A stretch of DNA of 64,000 bases from positions 186,001 through 250,000 of the forward strand of contig NZ_JADPKR010000108.1 in assembly GCF_023074055.1 (NCBI RefSeq). The letters run 5' to 3'. Source of the stretch: Bradyrhizobium sp. 141 (GTDB lineage: Bacteria > Pseudomonadota > Alphaproteobacteria > Rhizobiales > Xanthobacteraceae). The notes beneath the pieces are model-generated. The model searched no databases and had not been told where the DNA came from. It worked only from the letters and a program-made list of their open reading frames with translations. The position numbers and the translations under genes were made by a program. Each line of letters begins with the position of its first letter. Position 1 is the stretch's first letter. Positions 1-8,275 of the stretch are shown piece by piece.

Positions 1-623
1 CCAGCGCCGGCGACCTCGAGATCTCGGAAGGCGTGGTGCGCATCGCGGGCACCGACCGTTCGATCTCGTTCGCCGATCTCGCCAAGCGGCCGGGCGCCGA
101 TCCGTCGAAGCTGAATGCCAGCGCGACCTTCGCCAGCGCCGACGGCACTTATCCCAACGGCACGCATGTCGCGGAGGTCGAGATCGATCCGGCCACCGGC
201 ATCATCAAGATCGTCAACTACGTGATCGTCGATGATTTCGGCAAGACGCTCAATCCGCTGCTGTTGGCCGGCCAGGTGCATGGCGGCGCCATGCAGGGCA
301 TCGGCCAGGCGCTGATGGAGCAGGTGGTCTATGGTGCGGGCGATGGCCAGCTTATCACCGCGACCTTCATGGACTACGCGCTGCCACGCGCGGCGGATGG
401 GCCGGCCTTCGTGTTCGAGACCGCCAACGTTCCCTGCAAGACCAATCCGATGGGCGTGAAGGGGGCGGGCGAGGCCGGCGCGATCGGCTCCTGTCCGGCG
501 GTCGTCAACGCCATCGTCGACGGCCTCTGGCGCGAATACAAGATCGACCACATCGACATGCCGGCAACGCCCGAGCGGGTGTGGATCGCCATCAACGAGC
601 ACCACCGCCGTCACAGCCTGTAA
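1..623 (+). CDS. Molybdopterin-binding (xanthine dehydrogenase/CO dehydrogenase large-subunit type) oxidoreductase, C-terminal fragment
   Basis: The reading frame is open from the left edge of the window, so the 5' part of the gene lies outside. The visible ~200 residues match the C-terminal molybdopterin-binding domain of the molybdenum hydroxylase family (CoxL, xanthine dehydrogenase, aldehyde oxidase). Hallmarks are a VDDFGKTLNPLLLAGQVHGG stretch, MQGIGQALMEQ, and NPMGVKGAGEAGAIG near the C-terminus, where the last glutamate is the usual base that activates the Mo-bound water. Such enzymes hydroxylate aldehydes, CO or N-heterocycles and work with FAD and 2Fe-2S subunits, or with cytochrome c when periplasmic. 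The substrate cannot be read from this fragment. A class II cytochrome c gene follows, but a strong hairpin lies in the 155-base gap. Confidence 0.9.
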   Translation, partial: SAGDLEISEGVVRIAGTDRSISFADLAKRPGADPSKLNASATFASADGTYPNGTHVAEVEIDPATGIIKIVNYVIVDDFGKTLNPLLLAGQVHGGAMQGIGQALMEQVVYGAGDGQLITATFMDYALPRAADGPAFVFETANVPCKTNPMGVKGAGEAGAIGSCPAVVNAIVDGLWREYKIDHIDMPATPERVWIAINEHHRRHSL

Positions 624-666
624 GTCCAGGCAAACGCGGAACGCGTTTTGCGGGCTCAGCCAAATG

Positions 667-702
667 ATCCAGAGTGCGACGATTTATCGTCGCGCTCTGG
701 AT
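667..702. repeat. Strong hairpin, possible terminator or palindromic repeat unit
   Basis: Two arms of 16 bases (667-682 and 687-702) pair completely apart from one G-T wobble, around a four-base loop. It lies 44 bases after the stop of the molybdenum hydroxylase and 76 bases before the cytochrome c start. No T-run follows, so a rho-independent terminator is uncertain. A transcript-end or RNA-stabilising repeat is equally possible. Confidence 0.6.
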
Positions 703-778
703 GGAATGAAACCTGCCGATCGGGGTTGGCCCAATGTGGGGTCAGCACGATCCTGTCTCAGCGAAAGGGATTTTGCGA

Positions 779-1225
779 ATGAAGCGAGTGTTGGTTGTTG
801 GGGGCGCGCTGCTGCTCGGGATAGGCGCCGTCTGGGCGGATCAGAACTCCGTCAAGGAAGTCCAGACCCTCATGAAGGGCAACGGCAAGAACGCCGGTGC
901 GATGTCGGCGATCGTCAAGGGCGAGAAGCCCTACGACCAGGCCACCGTGGACAGCGCGCTGGCGCAGTTCGAAGATACCGCCAAGAAGCTGCCGAACCTG
1001 TTTCCGGCCAGCGCCAAGGGTGTGAAGCTCGACGGTGATTACTCGCCCTCGCCGAAGGTCTGGGAGGACAAGGCCGGCTTCGACGCCAGGATCGCAAGCT
1101 TCGCCAAGGTCGTCAGCGAAGCCAAGGGCAAGATCAAGGATATGGACTCGCTCAAGGCGAACTTCCCGGCGGTCGGCAAGGAATGCGGCGGCTGCCACGA
1201 GACGTTCCGCGTCAAGAACGGCTGA
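779..1225 (+). CDS. Class II (c'-type) cytochrome c, secreted
   Basis: The 148-residue product starts with a signal peptide (MKRVLVVGGALLLGIGAVWA) and carries a single CGGCH haem-attachment motif about ten residues from its C-terminus. A C-terminal haem site on a four-helix protein of this size is the signature of class II cytochromes c (cytochrome c'/c-556). It should be a periplasmic electron carrier or gas-binding haem protein. The start at 779 is preferred over an upstream ATG at 734 because it gives a proper signal peptide and sits behind an AAAGGGA ribosome site. The upstream molybdenum hydroxylase could be an electron donor, but that is only a neighbourhood inference. Confidence 0.9.
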   Translation: MKRVLVVGGALLLGIGAVWADQNSVKEVQTLMKGNGKNAGAMSAIVKGEKPYDQATVDSALAQFEDTAKKLPNLFPASAKGVKLDGDYSPSPKVWEDKAGFDARIASFAKVVSEAKGKIKDMDSLKANFPAVGKECGGCHETFRVKNG

Positions 1226-1243
1226 GGCGGAGGCTCTTAGCGC

Positions 1244-1328
1244 GTAGCCCGGATGAGCGAAGCGATATCCGGGGACTTCGGCCGAGCAGATAGTCTGTCC
1301 CGGATGTCGCTTCGCTCATCCGGGCTAC
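1244..1328. repeat. Palindromic intergenic repeat, family A
   Basis: Two ~30-base arms beginning GTAGCCCGGATGAGCGAAGC are complementary to each other across a 25-base centre. Related copies lie at 2825-2945, 51483-51552 and 63569-63646. The copy sits just after the cytochrome c gene and before its terminator. Confidence 0.9.
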
Positions 1329-1338
1329 TGGAATCGAA

Positions 1339-1370
1339 GGGACGGTTGCGAAAGCAGCCGCCCCTTTTTT
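1339..1370 (+). terminator. Rho-independent terminator after cytochrome c gene
   Basis: An 11-base stem (1339-1349 with 1354-1364, one mismatch and one wobble) closes on a GAAA tetraloop and is followed by six T residues. It should end transcription of the class II cytochrome c gene and isolate it from the PLP enzyme gene downstream. Confidence 0.85.
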
Positions 1371-1523
1371 CTGTCCGAAGGTCTGACGGATCGCTGCCGG
1401 AGCAGTTATCTTCGCCTCAACGGCCGCGGCGTTGATGCGAGTCGGCGCATCTCTTCTTGACTGCGTCGTGTCATCAGGAGTTCCAGCGCGCGGCGAGGAT
1501 CTCAATCAAGAGCGAGACAGGCC

Positions 1524-2807
1524 ATGGCCAAACCGTTTCCGTCCAAGACGCACATCGGCAATCACATGCTGCATCCCGAGACGCTGATGCTGACCTATGG
1601 CTATGATCCGCAGCTGTCGGAAGGCGCCATCAAGCCGCCGGTGTTCCTGACCTCAACGTTCGTGTTCAAGACGGCCGATGACGGGCAGGACTTCTTCGAT
1701 TTCGTTGCCGGCCGGCGCGAGCCGCCGGAAGGGATGGGCGCGGGCCTGGTCTATTCGCGCTTCAATCATCCCAACAGCGAGATCGTCGAGGACAGGCTTT
1801 CGATCTACGAGCGCACCGAGAGCTGCGCGCTGTTCTCATCCGGCATGGCGGCCATCGCGACCACGATCCTCGCCTTCGTCCGCCCCGGCGACGTCATCCT
1901 GCATTCCCAGCCGCTCTATGGCGGGACGGAAACCTTGCTGACGAACACGCTGGCGCGTCTGTCGATCGGCGCCGTCGGCTTCGCGGACGGGATCGACGAG
2001 GCGGCCGTCAAGCAGGCCGCGGAAGAAGCCATCGCCAAAGGCCGCGTGTCGATGATCCTGATCGAAACTCCGGCCAATCCGACCAACGGCCTGGTCGACA
2101 TCGCCATGATCCGCCGTGTCGCCGATTCCATCGGAAAGGCGCAAGGCGACACACCGATCATCGCCTGCGACAATACGCTGCTCGGGCCGGTGTTTCAGCG
2201 GCCGATCGAGCACGGCGCGGACCTGTCGCTGTACTCGCTGACGAAATATGTCGGCGGCCATTCCGATCTGATCGCGGGTGCAGCGCTCGGCTCGAAGGCG
2301 ATCATGAAGGGCATCAAGGCGCTGCGCGGCGCCATCGGCACCCAGCTCGATCCGCATTCCTGCTGGATGATCAACCGCTCGCTCGAAACGCTGAGCTTGC
2401 GCATGGAGAAGGCCAACAGCAATGCGCGCCTCGTTGCAGACTTCTTGCGCGATCACGCCAAGGTCGCCAAGGTCCACTACCTCGGTCATCACGAGGAGTC
2501 TTCGCCAGCCGGGCGTGCGTTCGCGCGGCAGTGTCTGGGGGCGGGATCCACCTTCTCGTTCGACATCGTCGGCGGCAAGGAGGCAGCCGTGAAATTCCTC
2601 AACGCGCTGCAAATCCTCAAGCTGGCGGTGAGTCTCGGCGGCACCGAGTCGCTCGCGAGCCTGCCTGCAACCATGACTCATTCCGGCGTTCCCGCCGACA
2701 TCCGCCAGAAGATCGGCGTGCTCGATTCCACGATCCGGCTGTCGATCGGCATCGAGAATCCGTCGGACCTGATCGCCGACCTCACGCAGGCGCTGAATGC
2801 GGCTTGA
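1524..2807 (+). CDS. Cys/Met metabolism PLP-dependent enzyme (cystathionine gamma-synthase/methionine gamma-lyase family)
   Basis: The 427-residue protein belongs to the trans-sulfuration fold-type I PLP enzymes. The Schiff-base lysine is K241 in SLTKYVGGHSD. Other family marks are YSRFNHPN (PLP-phosphate contacts), SSGMAAIATT, the aromatic Y132 in LYGGTETL that stacks on PLP, and D216 in IIACDNT. It could act as cystathionine gamma-synthase, O-acylhomoserine sulfhydrylase or methionine gamma-lyase; sequence alone does not separate these. It is about 30 residues longer than the typical member, with extra residues at the N-terminus and an insert after AGRREPPEG. It stands alone between a terminator and a palindromic repeat. 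Confidence 0.88.
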   Translation: MAKPFPSKTHIGNHMLHPETLMLTYGYDPQLSEGAIKPPVFLTSTFVFKTADDGQDFFDFVAGRREPPEGMGAGLVYSRFNHPNSEIVEDRLSIYERTESCALFSSGMAAIATTILAFVRPGDVILHSQPLYGGTETLLTNTLARLSIGAVGFADGIDEAAVKQAAEEAIAKGRVSMILIETPANPTNGLVDIAMIRRVADSIGKAQGDTPIIACDNTLLGPVFQRPIEHGADLSLYSLTKYVGGHSDLIAGAALGSKAIMKGIKALRGAIGTQLDPHSCWMINRSLETLSLRMEKANSNARLVADFLRDHAKVAKVHYLGHHEESSPAGRAFARQCLGAGSTFSFDIVGGKEAAVKFLNALQILKLAVSLGGTESLASLPATMTHSGVPADIRQKIGVLDSTIRLSIGIENPSDLIADLTQALNAA

Positions 2808-2824
2808 GCGCGATCGAAAAGTCC

Positions 2825-2945
2825 GTAGCCCGGATGGAGCGCAAGCGTAATCCGGGGTCTTCATCCCTCGGAGGCCGTCCCGGATTGCGCGGAGCCTGTC
2901 GTCGGGCGGCGCTTCGCGCCGACCCGTTGGCTTCATCCGGGCTAC
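2825..2945. repeat. Palindromic intergenic repeat, family A (long variant)
   Basis: The ends are GTAGCCCGGATG and CATCCGGGCTAC, as in the repeat at 1244-1328, but the centre is longer and carries its own small hairpin around GGGCGGCGCTTCGCGCC. It lies between the convergent PLP enzyme and CHRD genes. Confidence 0.85.
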
Positions 2946-2969
2946 GAAGTTAGTCGCTTTGGAATCGAA

Positions 2970-3001
2970 AAGGCCGGACGCGCCCTCCTGCGCCCGGCCT
3001 T
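2970..3001 (-). terminator. Terminator for the CHRD gene
   Basis: The arms AAGGCCGG (2970-2977) and CCGGCCTT (2994-3001) are perfectly complementary. Read on the minus strand, the stem is followed by TTTTCGATT. It starts 25 bases downstream of the CHRD stop codon. Confidence 0.75.
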
Positions 3002-3025
3002 CGCGCGACGAAGCAGCGTTGCGGC

Positions 3026-3442
3026 TTACTTCGTGACCTGACCGCGAATCTCGCCGCCCGGATTGGCCGCGGTGTGGATGTTGACGTAGAGCTTGCCGCC
3101 GAGCAGATCGGCGGCCTGCGCGTCGGTGAGCGTCGCTTCGCCCTTGACCGGGCTCGAGGTCGCATTCGGGATCGCAACCGCGACGCCGGCGTTCTTGCCG
3201 GCCTCGGCAGGCCCATGGAAATGCGCCGCAGTGGCGGGGCCGGAGAGCCCGGAATAGGTGACGGTCCAGGACAGCTTCTTGCTGGCGGCATCATAGTCCA
3301 GATCGGCGGTTCCGGTGCCGCTGGTGGTCGTTGCCGGCACTTCGGACTTGCCGTCGAGCGTTGCTTTCAGCTTTTCGGCGCTGGCCGGGCCCGCAAAAGC
3401 GACGGCACCGAGCGCTAACACGGCAATGACGGTCTTGTTCAT
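3026..3442 (-). CDS. CHRD domain secreted protein
   Basis: The 138-residue product has a cleavable signal peptide (ending AGPASA at about residue 22) followed by a single CHRD domain. The domain is recognised by KATLDGKSEVPAT near its start, the AAHFHGPA motif in the middle, and LYVNIHTAANPGGEIRGQV at the end. CHRD domains were defined in chordin, and in bacteria form small secreted or periplasmic beta proteins of unknown role. The gene is monocistronic, has its own terminator and is convergent with the PLP enzyme. Confidence 0.9.
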   Translation of the reverse strand: MNKTVIAVLALGAVAFAGPASAEKLKATLDGKSEVPATTTSGTGTADLDYDAASKKLSWTVTYSGLSGPATAAHFHGPAEAGKNAGVAVAIPNATSSPVKGEATLTDAQAADLLGGKLYVNIHTAANPGGEIRGQVTK

Positions 3443-3597
3443 GACATTCTCCCTGCTGAACCCGTTCGGGCTGCCAAACTTCCAACAGCCGGCATTTCAG
3501 TTTATTCCCGTTTCCGGCCAGGGCGGGCTAAATTCTTCGTGGCTGGAGCCGCGACGACATTGGTCTTAGGTTCGCCGCGACGAGTGAATGGATCCGC

Positions 3598-4536
3598 ATG
3601 TTGCAACGAACAATTCTCGTGGGGCTGCTCGCTGCGGTCGCTGCCGCCGGCGTCTATTGGTGGCTCAGCGCGCCGGTCGTGGCAGCCGCGGGCCATGCGC
3701 CGGCCCATGTGGCAAACCTTGCCAACGGCGAGGCGATGTTCAACGCCGGGGGCTGCGCGTCCTGTCACGCCACTCCCGACCAGCCCGATCGTGTCAGGCT
3801 CGGTGGCGGCGTCGCGATCAAGTCGCCGTTCGGAACGTTCTACGCGCCGAACATCTCCCCCGACCCGAATGATGGCATCGGCAAATGGACGGAGGCCGAC
3901 TTCGTCAACGCGGTGATGCACGGCGTTTCGCCGGGCGGGCAGCATTATTTTCCTGCCTTTCCCTATACGTCCTATCGTCACGCAAGGCGCGAGGACGTGC
4001 TCGATCTCTTCGCCTATCTGAAGACGCTTCCGCCTGTGATCGGCAGGGTGCGCGACCATGACATGCGTTTTCCCTTCGATATCCGGCGCAACGTCGGCAT
4101 CTGGAAATTCCTGTTTCTGGACGACAAGCCGCTCATTGCCGACGGCACGAAGTCGCCGCAATGGAATCGCGGCGCCTATCTCGTCAACAGTTTCGGCCAT
4201 TGCGCCGAATGCCACAGCCCGCGCAACGCGCTCGGCGGCATCATCGAAGGCCAGCGCTTTGCCGGCGGGCCCAATCCGGAAGGCGAGGGCTGGGTACCCA
4301 ACATCACACAGAAGCGCCTCGGCGAGTGGAGCGCGAAGGATATTGCCTATTTCCTCAAAAACGGCGAATTGCCCGACGGCGACAGCGTCGGCGGCGCGAT
4401 GAGGCGTGTGATCAAGAACACCTCGCAATTGTCCGACGAGGACCTTGCGGCGATGGCGGACTATCTCAAATCGCTGCCGCCGGTGGACGGTCCGCCGCGG
4501 CCCAAGCGCAAGGAAGCCGGCAAGGAAGCTGGTTAG
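3598..4536 (+). CDS. Membrane-anchored diheme cytochrome c
   Basis: The 312-residue protein begins with one hydrophobic helix (residues 5-25), probably an uncleaved anchor or a signal. It carries two class I haem sites, CASCH at 53-57 and CAECH at 202-206. The linker sequences (FGTFYAPNISPD, YTSYRHARREDVLDLFAYLKTLPPV and the second-domain GGIIEGQRFAGGPNPEG) resemble the cytochrome subunits of membrane-bound gluconate, sorbitol and alcohol dehydrogenases, which pass electrons to quinone or oxidase. No dehydrogenase partner is adjacent. The C-terminus is a lysine-rich tail. It is followed after one base by the convergent Lrp/AsnC-type gene. Confidence 0.88.
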   Translation: MLQRTILVGLLAAVAAAGVYWWLSAPVVAAAGHAPAHVANLANGEAMFNAGGCASCHATPDQPDRVRLGGGVAIKSPFGTFYAPNISPDPNDGIGKWTEADFVNAVMHGVSPGGQHYFPAFPYTSYRHARREDVLDLFAYLKTLPPVIGRVRDHDMRFPFDIRRNVGIWKFLFLDDKPLIADGTKSPQWNRGAYLVNSFGHCAECHSPRNALGGIIEGQRFAGGPNPEGEGWVPNITQKRLGEWSAKDIAYFLKNGELPDGDSVGGAMRRVIKNTSQLSDEDLAAMADYLKSLPPVDGPPRPKRKEAGKEAG

Positions 4537-4537
4537 C

Positions 4538-4783
4538 TCAGCTGGCGCCGAACGCCTTGAAGGTGATGATGGTGAGGGTGTCCTGGATGCCCGGCAGCAC
4601 CTGCACCTTCTCGTTGACGAAATGGCCGATGTCGGTGTCCTTGTCGACGTAGAACTTCACAAGGAGGTCGTATTGGCCGGCCGTGGAGTAGATCTCGGAA
4701 GCGATCTCGGCTTCGGCAAGCGCATTGGCGACCGTATAGGACTGGCCGAGCTTGCATTTGATCTGGACGAAAAAAGGAACCAT
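4538..4783 (-). CDS. Stand-alone Lrp/AsnC ligand-binding (RAM) domain protein
   Basis: The 81-residue product corresponds to the C-terminal effector-binding and oligomerisation domain of Lrp/AsnC regulators, without any helix-turn-helix. VQIKCKLGQSYTVANALAEA followed by GQYDLLVKFYVD is the typical beta-alpha-beta layout. Such stand-alone RAM proteins form ring oligomers that bind amino acids and are thought to modulate full-length regulators or enzymes. The start at 4783 matches the family length; an in-frame ATG at 4843 would add a 20-residue tail that does not look conserved. Confidence 0.85.
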   Translation of the reverse strand: MVPFFVQIKCKLGQSYTVANALAEAEIASEIYSTAGQYDLLVKFYVDKDTDIGHFVNEKVQVLPGIQDTLTIITFKAFGAS

Positions 4784-4878
4784 CGCGGGCACTCCGAAAG
4801 CGTATCTGGCGGCTAATAGGCCAAAACCGGCACGGTTTAGCAAGCGGACTTGCCGGCCACCAGATGGCGGTCGGGCAT

Positions 4879-6858
4879 TCAGGACGTCACGACCGCCGCG
4901 GCGAATGCGTCTCTGAGCCGCTGGGCGAGCTCGACCTTGCGATAGGGCTTGGTCAGCACGATCGCCTGTGCAGGCGCGCGGCCTTGCTCGACCAGGGTCT
5001 CCAATGCGTAGCCCGAGGTGAACAGGACCGGCAGACCGGGACGAATCCGCCGCGCCTGATCGGAGAGCTCCCAGCCGTTGATGCCGCCCGGCATCACGAT
5101 ATCGGTGAACAGCATGTCGATGCCGGGGTCGGTGCGCAGCTGCTGCAAGGCCTCCTTGCCGTTGACCGCGGCAACGACGCGATATCCGAGCGCTTCCACC
5201 CTGCGAATGACGGAGGAGCGGACGAACGGATCGTCCTCCGCGATCAGGATCGTCTCGTATCCTCGCGGCGCCGCGTCCTCGCCATCGGACAGGTCGGCCT
5301 GCGATTGTCCGGTGTCCGCGCGCGGCAGATAGATTCGGACCGTCGTCCCAAGGCCTGTCTCGCTGTAGATCGAGACATGGCCGCCTGATTGCTTCGCAAA
5401 GCCATAGACCATGCTGAGGCCGAGGCCCGAGCCCTTGCCGACTTCCTTGGTGGTGAAGAACGGCTCGAAGGCGCGTGCGATGACGTCAGGTGTCATGCCT
5501 TCGCCGTCGTCGGTGATCGAGATCAACGCGTAAGCGCCGGCCGCAACTTCGGGGTGAAGGGCGCAATAGTCCTCGTCGATCGCGGTCAGCTCCGTGCTCA
5601 GCGTCAAATGTCCTCCTGCAGGCATGGCGTCCTGCGCGTTGAGCGCGAGATTGAGCACGGCGGATTCGAGCTGGGCGCGATCGGCAAACGCCACGATCGT
5701 ACCTGGCCCGGTGCTCGTCCTGATCTCGATGTCTTCACGCAAGGTGCGCTTGAGCAGCTTGAACATGGAATCGAGCAGGCCGCGGCAATCGATCATCTGG
5801 GGCTGCAGCAACTGGCGGCGGCTGAATGCGAGCAGCCGCTGCGTCAGCTCTGCGCCCCGTTCGCCCGACTGGCAGATGTCGTCGGCAAAGCGCCGCAGAT
5901 CGGGCCGAGCCTTGAGCTGCTCGCTCAGATGCTCGGCGTTGCCGACGATGACGGTCAACAGATTGTTGAAGTCGTGCGCGATGCCTCCGGAGAGCTGACC
6001 GACCGTCTCCATCTTCTGCGCCTGCTGAAGCTGCTGCTCAGTCAGCTTGCGCGCGGTCAGGTCGTGGACGATGCCGACGAAGATCAATTCGCCATCCTGC
6101 CGCGCTTGGCCGACCGACACGTCCATCGGAAAGGTCGATCCGTCCTTGCGCAGGCCAACGGCCTCGCCTGCGGTCGCGAAATGGCTCGCGTGGCTGTCGG
6201 GCGCAGCGCCCGCCTCGGGCATCAGCATCCCGATGTTCCGGCTCATCACCTCGTCGGCGGAGTAGCCGAACATGCGCTCGCAGGCCGGATTGAACAGCAA
6301 AATGCGGTCCTGCGCATCCAACAGGATGACGCCGTCGACCGCGGTCTCGACGATTGCGGTGAGACGCGCCACGCTCTCGCGCATCGCGCGTTGCGCGTCC
6401 CTGACCTGCTGGAGCAGCAGCGTGGCGTCCCGGGTCTTGATTTCCTCCTCCTCGAGCGCGGCCTGGACCTGCCGCAGTTCGAACGGCGAGGGGATCGTCA
6501 GGATCTTCGGCAGCAGCGGCCAGAGCGCGCCCGCCGTGACCACGGATGCCACCGCGGTCGCCGCCTTGACGATGCCCTCGATGCCATAGATCGGAACCCA
6601 GAGCGTGTAGATCGAAAGCACATGGGTCAGGCCGCACGCCATGATGAAGATCGCGAATGCCCAGTAGACCCAGCCGAATTTGAGGTCGCGCCGCTTGGTA
6701 ACCAGAATCGCGAGGGCAAACGGGATCGAGAAATAAGCGGCGGCAATGCAGGCGTCGGCAACGACATGGAGCCAGATCAGCTCGGGCTCCCACAACAGGC
6801 AGATGCCGTGCGGCGACAGCATGGACGAGTCGAGGAGACGTTCAAAAAAGGCCCACAT
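4879..6858 (-). CDS. Hybrid sensor histidine kinase with ethylene-receptor-like membrane domain, PAS and receiver
   Basis: The 659-residue protein has, in order, a three-helix membrane domain (about 27-120), a coiled linker, a PAS domain (about 165-280), HisKA with H in GGIAHDFNNLLT, HATPase_c (DDGEGM and GKGSGLGLSMVYG boxes), and a C-terminal receiver with the phospho-aspartate in LLFTDIVMPGG and the lysine in LTKPY. The membrane domain carries D35, Y42, FSIP with P46, C75 and H79 (CGLTH). These fall at the spacing of D25, Y32, P36, C65 and H69 of the Arabidopsis ethylene receptor ETR1, where Cys and His bind the copper cofactor. Start 6858 is chosen for its GGGGTGG ribosome site. No separate response regulator is adjacent. 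Confidence 0.92.
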   Translation of the reverse strand: MWAFFERLLDSSMLSPHGICLLWEPELIWLHVVADACIAAAYFSIPFALAILVTKRRDLKFGWVYWAFAIFIMACGLTHVLSIYTLWVPIYGIEGIVKAATAVASVVTAGALWPLLPKILTIPSPFELRQVQAALEEEEIKTRDATLLLQQVRDAQRAMRESVARLTAIVETAVDGVILLDAQDRILLFNPACERMFGYSADEVMSRNIGMLMPEAGAAPDSHASHFATAGEAVGLRKDGSTFPMDVSVGQARQDGELIFVGIVHDLTARKLTEQQLQQAQKMETVGQLSGGIAHDFNNLLTVIVGNAEHLSEQLKARPDLRRFADDICQSGERGAELTQRLLAFSRRQLLQPQMIDCRGLLDSMFKLLKRTLREDIEIRTSTGPGTIVAFADRAQLESAVLNLALNAQDAMPAGGHLTLSTELTAIDEDYCALHPEVAAGAYALISITDDGEGMTPDVIARAFEPFFTTKEVGKGSGLGLSMVYGFAKQSGGHVSIYSETGLGTTVRIYLPRADTGQSQADLSDGEDAAPRGYETILIAEDDPFVRSSVIRRVEALGYRVVAAVNGKEALQQLRTDPGIDMLFTDIVMPGGINGWELSDQARRIRPGLPVLFTSGYALETLVEQGRAPAQAIVLTKPYRKVELAQRLRDAFAAAVVTS

Positions 6859-7166
6859 CGTTCCACCCCAAGATTCCGTTCCAGGCGGCTTGCGGGCCGG
6901 GGCGGCCCGCAGCATCGGTGAATGGTTCCACCACCTGACGTCTCACACATCGGCGAAGCAGTTCGCGACTATACCAAGGGCCCGGCGCGGTTGCATTTTC
7001 AAGCCCGCACCATTGCGGGGCGAAGCCCGCAATATCCGCCTGATTCGGCGTGCACGCCACGGTATCGCGAATCACGGTCCGCCGCGGTCCGGCGCGCTTG
7101 CCGGTGTTCCGCGGTCGCGCTAGGACAGGCCATGGCGGTCTCGGTATCCAGCAAATGTGTCCGGCG

Positions 7167-7967
7167 ATGACGACCCCGGTCGCACTCACCATCGCCGGTT
7201 CCGATTCGAGTGGCGGCGCTGGCATCCAGGCCGACCTGAAGACTTTTGCCGCGCTCGGCGTCTATGGCGCTTCCGCCATCACGGCACTGACGGCCCAGAA
7301 CACGCGCGGCGTCACCGGCATTCACGCCGTGCCTGCCGACTTCGTCACCGCGCAGATCGATGCGGTGTTCGCCGATCTCGAGGTCGGTGCCGTGAAGATC
7401 GGCATGGTGGCCCAGGTCGCCAGCATCGATGCGATCGCGGCGGCGCTTTCGCGCTGGAAACCGGGACACGTGGTGATCGATCCCGTGATGGTGGCGACAT
7501 CGGGTGACCGCCTGCTGGCGTCCGAAGCCGTCGACGCTCTGCGCACCAGGCTGATGCCGCTGGCGTCCGTGATCACGCCTAATCTGCCGGAAGCCGCGGC
7601 TTTGCTCGACGGGCCGATCGCGGCAAGCGGGGCTGAGATCGAAAAGCAGGGGCGGCGCCTGCTGGCGCTCGGCTGCCGTGCGGTCCTGATCAAGGGCGGG
7701 CACGGCGAGGGCGCGGAGAGCACCGACTATCTCATCGATGCCGACAACACGATCGCGCTCGCCGCGCCCCGCGTTGCGACCCGCAACACCCATGGCACCG
7801 GCTGCTCGCTGTCTTCGGCAGTTGCGGCGGGGCTGGCTAAAGGCGCGGATCTCGAAAGCGCCGTGCGCAACGCCAAGGCCTGGATCACCGCCGCGATTGG
7901 CGCTGCCGACCGCTTCAGCGTCGGTCGCGGCCATGGCCCGATCCATCATTTCCACAAGTTCTACTGA
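7167..7967 (+). CDS. thiD: Hydroxymethylpyrimidine/phosphomethylpyrimidine kinase ThiD
   Basis: The 266-residue protein phosphorylates HMP and HMP-phosphate for thiamine biosynthesis. It opens with the family signature TIAGSDSSGGAGIQADLKTF, has DPVMVATSGDRLL in the middle, and ends with the ribokinase-fold signature NTHGTGCSLSSAVAAGLAKG, whose aspartate position is replaced by Ser (CSLSSA) as is usual in ThiD. An in-frame ATG at 7155 is a possible alternative start. The long upstream region shows no TPP riboswitch core that I can recognise. The gene is monocistronic and divergent from the ethylene-receptor-like kinase. Confidence 0.92.
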   Translation: MTTPVALTIAGSDSSGGAGIQADLKTFAALGVYGASAITALTAQNTRGVTGIHAVPADFVTAQIDAVFADLEVGAVKIGMVAQVASIDAIAAALSRWKPGHVVIDPVMVATSGDRLLASEAVDALRTRLMPLASVITPNLPEAAALLDGPIAASGAEIEKQGRRLLALGCRAVLIKGGHGEGAESTDYLIDADNTIALAAPRVATRNTHGTGCSLSSAVAAGLAKGADLESAVRNAKAWITAAIGAADRFSVGRGHGPIHHFHKFY

Positions 7968-8020
7968 GGCGGGCCGTCGGCGGGAGCGCGGCCGCACTTT
8001 GAGGCACAATAGTCTCCACA

Positions 8021-8108
8021 TCGTCATGGCCGGGCTCGTCCCGGCCATCCACGCCTTGCCACGCAGCACGAAGAACGTGGATGCCCGGGACAAGCCCGGG
8101 CATGACGA
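8021..8108. repeat. Palindromic intergenic repeat (TCGTCATGGCCGGG family)
   Basis: The arms TCGTCATGGCCGGG and CCCGGGCATGACGA close an extended stem with an inner inverted CCACG/CGTGG pair. It sits between thiD and the LpxH-like gene. I see only one copy of this family in the window. Confidence 0.85.
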
Positions 8109-8275
8109 CCTCTGTAAGGTTCTCGCGGAAAGCCCCTGCGGCGCCATGTCGCCTGATTGTCGCATGCGACTGATATTCGCGGGGTGGGCGAGGCAAGGCG
8201 TGATTCGTATCTGAGGGTGCCTCAAGGGTTCAATCGGTCATCCCCCTGTCACGGGACATTGTTACAGGCTGGCGC

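Noticed and set aside
1371..1523. SAM-type riboswitch upstream of the Cys/Met PLP enzyme
   Set aside because: I find no SAM-II or SAM/SAH-like core pattern. The region shows only ordinary GC-rich sequence.
6920..7166. TPP riboswitch upstream of thiD
   Set aside because: The conserved CUGAGA and the ACCUGAUCUGG-type core are not recognisable in the 300-base divergent region.
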